8,054 nucleotides of DNA from Parachlamydiaceae bacterium. GTDB taxonomy: Bacteria > Chlamydiota > Chlamydiia > Chlamydiales > Parachlamydiaceae. Under the pieces are notes generated by a model that saw nothing but the letters and a program-made list of their open reading frames with translations, did no database searches and was not told the DNA's origin. Location of the stretch: positions 1-8,054 of the forward strand of contig JACCVN010000288.1 of the NCBI GenBank assembly GCA_013698165.1, read 5' to 3'. The translations under genes and the position numbers were made by a program. Shown one piece after another: positions 5,333-8,054 of this stretch; position 1 is the stretch's first letter, and every line of letters begins with the position of its first letter.

Positions 5333-6175
5333 CTACTTCTTCCTTCGATCTTTAACGATAAACTTATTGGATTTCTTTAGTGATCTAGTGCGATAACCGC
5401 GTGTAAACATCGCCCAAGGCGTTTGAGGAATATTTCCTTTATGTTTACCTTCACCACCACCGTGAGGGTGATCAACTGGGTTCATAGCGACACCGCGCAC
5501 AGTTGGACGGACGCCTTTCCAGCGCATACGACCGGCTTTACCTTCAACGCGCAGATTATGGCCTGGATTTGAAACAGCACCAAACGTTGCTTTACAGTCT
5601 TCATTGACCATTCTGACTTCGCCAGAAGGCATGCGCAGAGTAGCGTATCCGCCGCTGCGCGCCATAAGTTGAGCGGACATCCCTGCAGAACGAACCATTT
5701 TGGCGCCTTTGCCGGGTCTCATTTCAATACAACTGATTGTCGAACCTAATGGCATGTGCTTTAGGCGCATGCAATTTCCAATATGAAATGGAGGTTCGGC
5801 ACTCGTTTGAACCGTAGCGCCGACCTTAAGCCCTTGTTGAGCTATGATGTAGCGCTTTTCACCATCTGCATAGTTGAGCAATGCGAGATAAGCAGAGCGA
5901 TTAGGATCGTATTCGATTGAAGCGACGCGAGCGGGAATATCTTCTTTATCTCGCTTGAAGTCAACGATACGGTAGTGCTGCTTATGTCCGCCACCCTTAT
6001 GTCTGCAGGTGATGTGGCCATTGTTATTACGACCTGAAGTGCGTCTTTTTGGAAGCAGCAAATTCTTGTTCGGTTTAACAGTGGCTCTCGATCCTTCAAC
6101 GCGGGTCAGTTCTTCATGCATAGGCAGAAGAAGTTGGCGCGTGCCTGGTGTCACTGGTCGATATTTTTTTAGCAT
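5333..6175 (-). CDS. rplB: 50S ribosomal protein L2
   Basis: L2 is one of the most conserved 50S proteins and is needed for subunit association and peptidyl transferase assembly. The 280-residue product has the N-terminal RNA-binding OB-type region: KRRTSGRNNNGHITCRHKGG at 43-62, followed by HKQHYRIVDFKRDK. The SH3-like domain has MRPGKGAKMVRSAGMSAQLM (152-171) and GYATLRMPSGEVRMV. The hallmark MNPVDHPHGGGEG lies at 231-243; His236 corresponds to the functionally important His229 of E. coli. GAGG six bases before the ATG supports the start. The gap to rplW is 19 bases and rpsS follows after 2. The sequence after the HPHGGGEG motif (KHKGNIPQTPWAM) differs from the proteobacterial form but keeps the PxTPW pattern. 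Confidence 0.98.
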   Translation of the reverse strand: MLKKYRPVTPGTRQLLLPMHEELTRVEGSRATVKPNKNLLLPKRRTSGRNNNGHITCRHKGGGHKQHYRIVDFKRDKEDIPARVASIEYDPNRSAYLALLNYADGEKRYIIAQQGLKVGATVQTSAEPPFHIGNCMRLKHMPLGSTISCIEMRPGKGAKMVRSAGMSAQLMARSGGYATLRMPSGEVRMVNEDCKATFGAVSNPGHNLRVEGKAGRMRWKGVRPTVRGVAMNPVDHPHGGGEGKHKGNIPQTPWAMFTRGYRTRSLKKSNKFIVKDRRKK

Positions 6176-6194
6176 TTTTCGCCTCTTACTTACT

Positions 6195-6530
6195 TTATAC
6201 GTCTTCTAGGCTGTCGTTTTCTTCTAGAGTAACAATAGCTTTTTTAAAATCAGACAATTTCCCTAGACGTCCGCGGTAGCGTTTAACTTTGCCTTTGACG
6301 TTGATAGTATTGACATCGGTGACTTTAATTTGGCGCTCTTTATAAATTTCTTCTAGAGCATCAGCGATTTCTTTTTTTGTCGCAGTAGTATCGACGATAA
6401 ACACATACTTAGGAGCTTTGCAGCGTCTTAAGGAAGGGTTGCTATCGGCATCTTTTAAACCTAGCAGCATAGTACTTTTTTCAGTGATATGCTGGTGTTT
6501 GATAACTTGGTATGGATCCTTGCGAGTCAT
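6195..6530 (-). CDS. rplW: 50S ribosomal protein L23
   Basis: L23 lies at the polypeptide tunnel exit and is the docking site for trigger factor and signal recognition particle. The 111-residue product has the L23 motif KHQHITEKST (11-20). Its beta-core is PKYVFIVDTTATKKEIADAL, followed by NVKGKVKRYRGRLGKLSDFKKA. Compared with the roughly 95-100 residues of most bacterial L23, it has about 13 extra residues around 22-38 (the DADSNPSLRRC region). Chlamydial L23, as I recall, shares this insertion and the 111-residue length. An upstream in-frame TTG (6534-6536) would add two residues, but AAGG lies only 4 bases from it and 10 from the ATG at 6528-6530, so the ATG is preferred. Confidence 0.96.
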   Translation of the reverse strand: MTRKDPYQVIKHQHITEKSTMLLGLKDADSNPSLRRCKAPKYVFIVDTTATKKEIADALEEIYKERQIKVTDVNTINVKGKVKRYRGRLGKLSDFKKAIVTLEENDSLEDV

Positions 6531-6553
6531 TCTCAATCTACCTTTTTTTGCTT

Positions 6554-6571
6554 AGCGCAGTCGCATGCGCT
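6554..6571 (-). repeat. Inverted repeat in the rplD-rplW gap
   Basis: AGCGCA (6554-6559) and TGCGCT (6566-6571) are perfectly complementary 6-bp arms around a 6-base loop, in the 48-base gap between rplD and rplW. The loop side also contains the short palindrome CGCATGCG (6562-6569), giving an alternative fold. On the coding strand it is followed by an A-rich stretch and the rplW binding site, so it is not an intrinsic terminator. It could be an mRNA processing or stabilising hairpin, or influence access to the rplW start. Confidence 0.4.
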
Positions 6572-6578
6572 GACTTAC

Positions 6579-7262
6579 TTAACATAGCCACTGATTTAGT
6601 TCATCCCACGCTTTTGAAGTCACTACAATATGGCGAGCGACTAATACGTCGTATCCGCTAACGTTGCTAGCCAAAAGGAATGATGTTTTAGGGATATTGC
6701 GCACACTTTTAACAAAGGAGATGTGCTTATCGGAACTTACGTTAAAGCGTTCTGCTTTGTCTTCAATTTGAAATTCAACAAAACTGCTTTCACCAAGGAA
6801 AAGTACCCTACCTGTCAGTTGAGCTTTTTTAATGAATGCAGCAACGCTTTTCGTGCGTGGTTCTGACATTTGGAAGTCTTCGACTATATGCAGCTTTTCG
6901 TCGCGATATTTCTCTGCAAGGAGGAAGCGTATAGCGGCTTTGCGTTCTTTTCTGTTAACTTTAACATGCTGGTCGAATTTTGGCTTTGGTCCGAAAACAA
7001 TACCACCACCGCGGTATTGAGGAGCGACGAGAGAGCCTTGACGAGCGCGACCGCCACCTTTTTGAGGGTGGGGTTTTTTCGTTGTATGCTTAACTTCAGA
7101 GCGCCCTTTCGTACTTGCTGACCATTGCCGTGCGTTTGCACGTAAGGCGATGATATAGTCTTTGATCATCTGTCCATGTGCTTCGGCAGTTGCGAATTTT
7201 TCAGCAACATTAACGTGACCAACTTCTTGGCCTTCGAGATCAAATTTCTTTAGGATCGACAC
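6579..7262 (-). CDS. rplD: 50S ribosomal protein L4
   Basis: L4 has a globular surface domain and a long loop that reaches the nascent-peptide tunnel. In E. coli it also represses the S10 operon. The conserved loop region is complete: ANARQWSASTKGRSEVKHTT and KKPHPQKGGGRARQGSLVAP, then QYRGGGIVFGPKPKFDQHVK. The C-terminal half is more divergent, as is usual for the family. Three starts compete: GTG 7275-7277, ATG 7266-7268 and GTG 7260-7262. The only good binding site, GGAG, is 1 base before the ATG and 7 before the second GTG. The GTG also gives MSILKKFD, aligning with the remembered chlamydial start MVLLSKFD, so it is chosen (227 residues). The ATG start adds two residues and remains possible. 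Confidence 0.93.
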   Translation of the reverse strand: MSILKKFDLEGQEVGHVNVAEKFATAEAHGQMIKDYIIALRANARQWSASTKGRSEVKHTTKKPHPQKGGGRARQGSLVAPQYRGGGIVFGPKPKFDQHVKVNRKERKAAIRFLLAEKYRDEKLHIVEDFQMSEPRTKSVAAFIKKAQLTGRVLFLGESSFVEFQIEDKAERFNVSSDKHISFVKSVRNIPKTSFLLASNVSGYDVLVARHIVVTSKAWDELNQWLC

Positions 7263-7296
7263 GATCATACTCCACACTAATATTTTAACTCAATCT

Positions 7297-7313
7297 TCAG
7301 CTTCATTAGCTGA
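7297..7313 (-). repeat. Inverted repeat in the rplC-rplD gap
   Basis: TCAGCT (7297-7302) and AGCTGA (7308-7313) form a perfect 6-bp stem with a 5-base loop, in the gap between the rplC stop and the rplD start. No T-run follows on the coding strand, so it is not a typical terminator. The adjacent sequence AATCTTCAGC (7292-7301) recurs exactly at 3056-3065 within the rplN promoter, although a 10-base match can occur by chance in a window of this size. Confidence 0.4.
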
Positions 7314-7327
7314 CACACTTCAGGCAA

Positions 7328-7996
7328 CTATGCTTTTTTTGGTGCTGCTTTTTTAATTGCAGTCGATATGTATACAAGCCCATTAATTGCGCCAGGAACG
7401 GAACCTCTAACAATGATAAGGTTTTTTTCTGGGATGATTTCAAAGATTTCTAAACTTTGTACAGTTTTTCTATCGTCACCCATATGACTTGCGCGTTTAC
7501 CACCTGGTAAGCAGCGTCCTGGTGTACTGCGCATACCTGTAGAACCGGCATGACGGTGGAAGCTGGAACCATGAGCAGCGGGACCGCCAGCGAACCCGTG
7601 CAATTTAATTACGCCCTGATAACCTTTACCTTTTGATCGCCCGCAGACATCAATAAAGGTGACTTCAGAAAAATAGTCGACACCAATTTCTTGACCTAGA
7701 GAATATTCTTCTCCTTTATCAAGACGAGATTCAGCAAGGTGGCGACGCGGAGCGACGGATGCTTTTTTGTAGTGACCGACTAGAGGCTTTTTGACTCTTG
7801 TTACTACAGTGCGCGGATCTTTTGTGACAACGGTATCAAAGCCTAGCTGAACTGCTTCGTAGCCATCTATAGCTTTAGTCTTGATTTGCGTGATGACGTT
7901 TGGTTCGACTTCGATAACCGTACAGACAACAGCATTTCCCTTCTTGTCGAAAAGCTGTGACATGCCACGCTTTTTACCCATTAGCTTGAGAGCCAT
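7328..7996 (-). CDS. rplC: 50S ribosomal protein L3
   Basis: L3 is an early-binding 50S protein whose extended loop reaches the peptidyl transferase centre. The start is ATG 7994-7996 (MALKLMGKKRGMSQLFDKKG), with AAGGA 8 bases upstream. An in-frame TTG at 8015-8017 lies upstream of that binding site and is unlikely to be used. The 222-residue product has the L3 core DVCGRSKGKGYQGVIKLHGF (116-135). The central loop has HGSSFHRHAGSTGMRSTPGR (142-161) and PGGKRASHMG. In E. coli the loop has a glutamine (Gln150) methylated by PrmB; Met155 occupies that position here, as in chlamydial L3 from memory. It is probably the first ribosomal gene of this cluster: there is no sign of rpsJ in the 58 bases seen upstream, though these are too few to exclude it further out. 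Confidence 0.97.
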   Translation of the reverse strand: MALKLMGKKRGMSQLFDKKGNAVVCTVIEVEPNVITQIKTKAIDGYEAVQLGFDTVVTKDPRTVVTRVKKPLVGHYKKASVAPRRHLAESRLDKGEEYSLGQEIGVDYFSEVTFIDVCGRSKGKGYQGVIKLHGFAGGPAAHGSSFHRHAGSTGMRSTPGRCLPGGKRASHMGDDRKTVQSLEIFEIIPEKNLIIVRGSVPGAINGLVYISTAIKKAAPKKA

Positions 7997-8020
7997 ATCT
8001 AATTTCCTTAAGATCAATTA

Positions 8021-8040
8021 CAATCGCAGTAAAGCGATTG
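8021..8040. repeat. Inverted repeat upstream of rplC
   Basis: CAATCGC (8021-8027) and GCGATTG (8034-8040) are perfect 7-bp arms with a 6-base loop, ending 24 bases before the rplC ATG. On the plus strand it is followed by a T-rich tail (ATATTTTAGTTTTT) to the window edge, so it could terminate plus-strand (antisense) RNA. On the minus strand it would sit in the 5' leader of rplC, or overlap its promoter, since TAAAAT (8043-8048), a one-mismatch -10, lies just upstream. Which role applies cannot be decided because the window ends here. Confidence 0.45.
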
Positions 8041-8054
8041 ATATTTTAGTTTTT

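Noticed and set aside
7994..8017. Longer L3 starting from TTG at 8015-8017.
   Set aside because: The extension spans the good AAGGA binding site that serves the ATG at 7994-7996, and the ATG start gives the normal L3 N-terminus.
1..8054. Mobile element, CRISPR array, toxin-antitoxin or other accessory system.
   Set aside because: All sequence is accounted for by conserved ribosomal protein genes and short gaps. No regularly spaced direct repeats, transposase-like frames or integration boundaries are visible.

Overview
The window holds a contiguous, minus-strand block of ribosomal protein genes corresponding to the fused S10 and spc operons. In transcription order, from right to left, it reads rplC, rplD, rplW, rplB, rpsS, rplV, rpsC, rplP, rpmC, rpsQ, rplN, rplX, rplE, rpsH, rplF, rplR and the 5' part of rpsE, which runs off the left edge. 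All sixteen complete genes look intact: they have family-typical lengths and motifs, and most have good Shine-Dalgarno sequences. I see no mobile elements, CRISPR arrays, tRNA or rRNA genes, and no foreign genes.

The organism is probably a member of the Chlamydiae, more likely an environmental lineage (Parachlamydiales: Parachlamydia, Waddlia or Simkania-like) than Chlamydia itself. Three points support this. rpsN (S14) is absent between rplE and rpsH, where only 18 bases lie. L23 carries an insertion near its N-terminus like the one I recall from chlamydial L23. L3 has the local sequence HRHAGSTGMRSTPGR, which resembles my memory of chlamydial L3. The placement is an inference from gene order and remembered protein sequences, not from a search.

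The layout has two transcriptional blocks. The S10-like block (rplC to rpsQ, about 3150-7996) is tightly packed from rplW onward: gaps are 0-19 bases, rpsC and rplP overlap by one base, and several stop codons are embedded in the next gene's ribosome binding site. The first two internal gaps (rplC-rplD and rplD-rplW) are longer, and each contains an inverted repeat. The spc-like block (rplN to rpsE, about 1-2980) follows after a 169-base gap at 2981-3149.

That 169-base gap is the most interesting non-coding stretch. It contains a perfect 16-bp palindrome just after rpsQ. It also contains a good housekeeping-type promoter (TTGCTG, 17 bp, TATAAT) pointing at rplN, whose -35/-10 spacer is largely occupied by a perfect 8+8 bp inverted repeat. 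Two further pairs of complementary 7-mers flank the promoter in a crossing arrangement. The simplest reading is that the spc half has its own promoter, possibly with an operator or an RNA-level switch.

The products assemble into both ribosomal subunits: L2, L3, L4, L5, L6, L14, L16, L18, L22, L23, L24 and L29 in the 50S, and S3, S5, S8, S17 and S19 in the 30S. Apart from regulation in the gaps, this is an ordinary housekeeping region, and I found no evidence of a new enzymatic or defence system.
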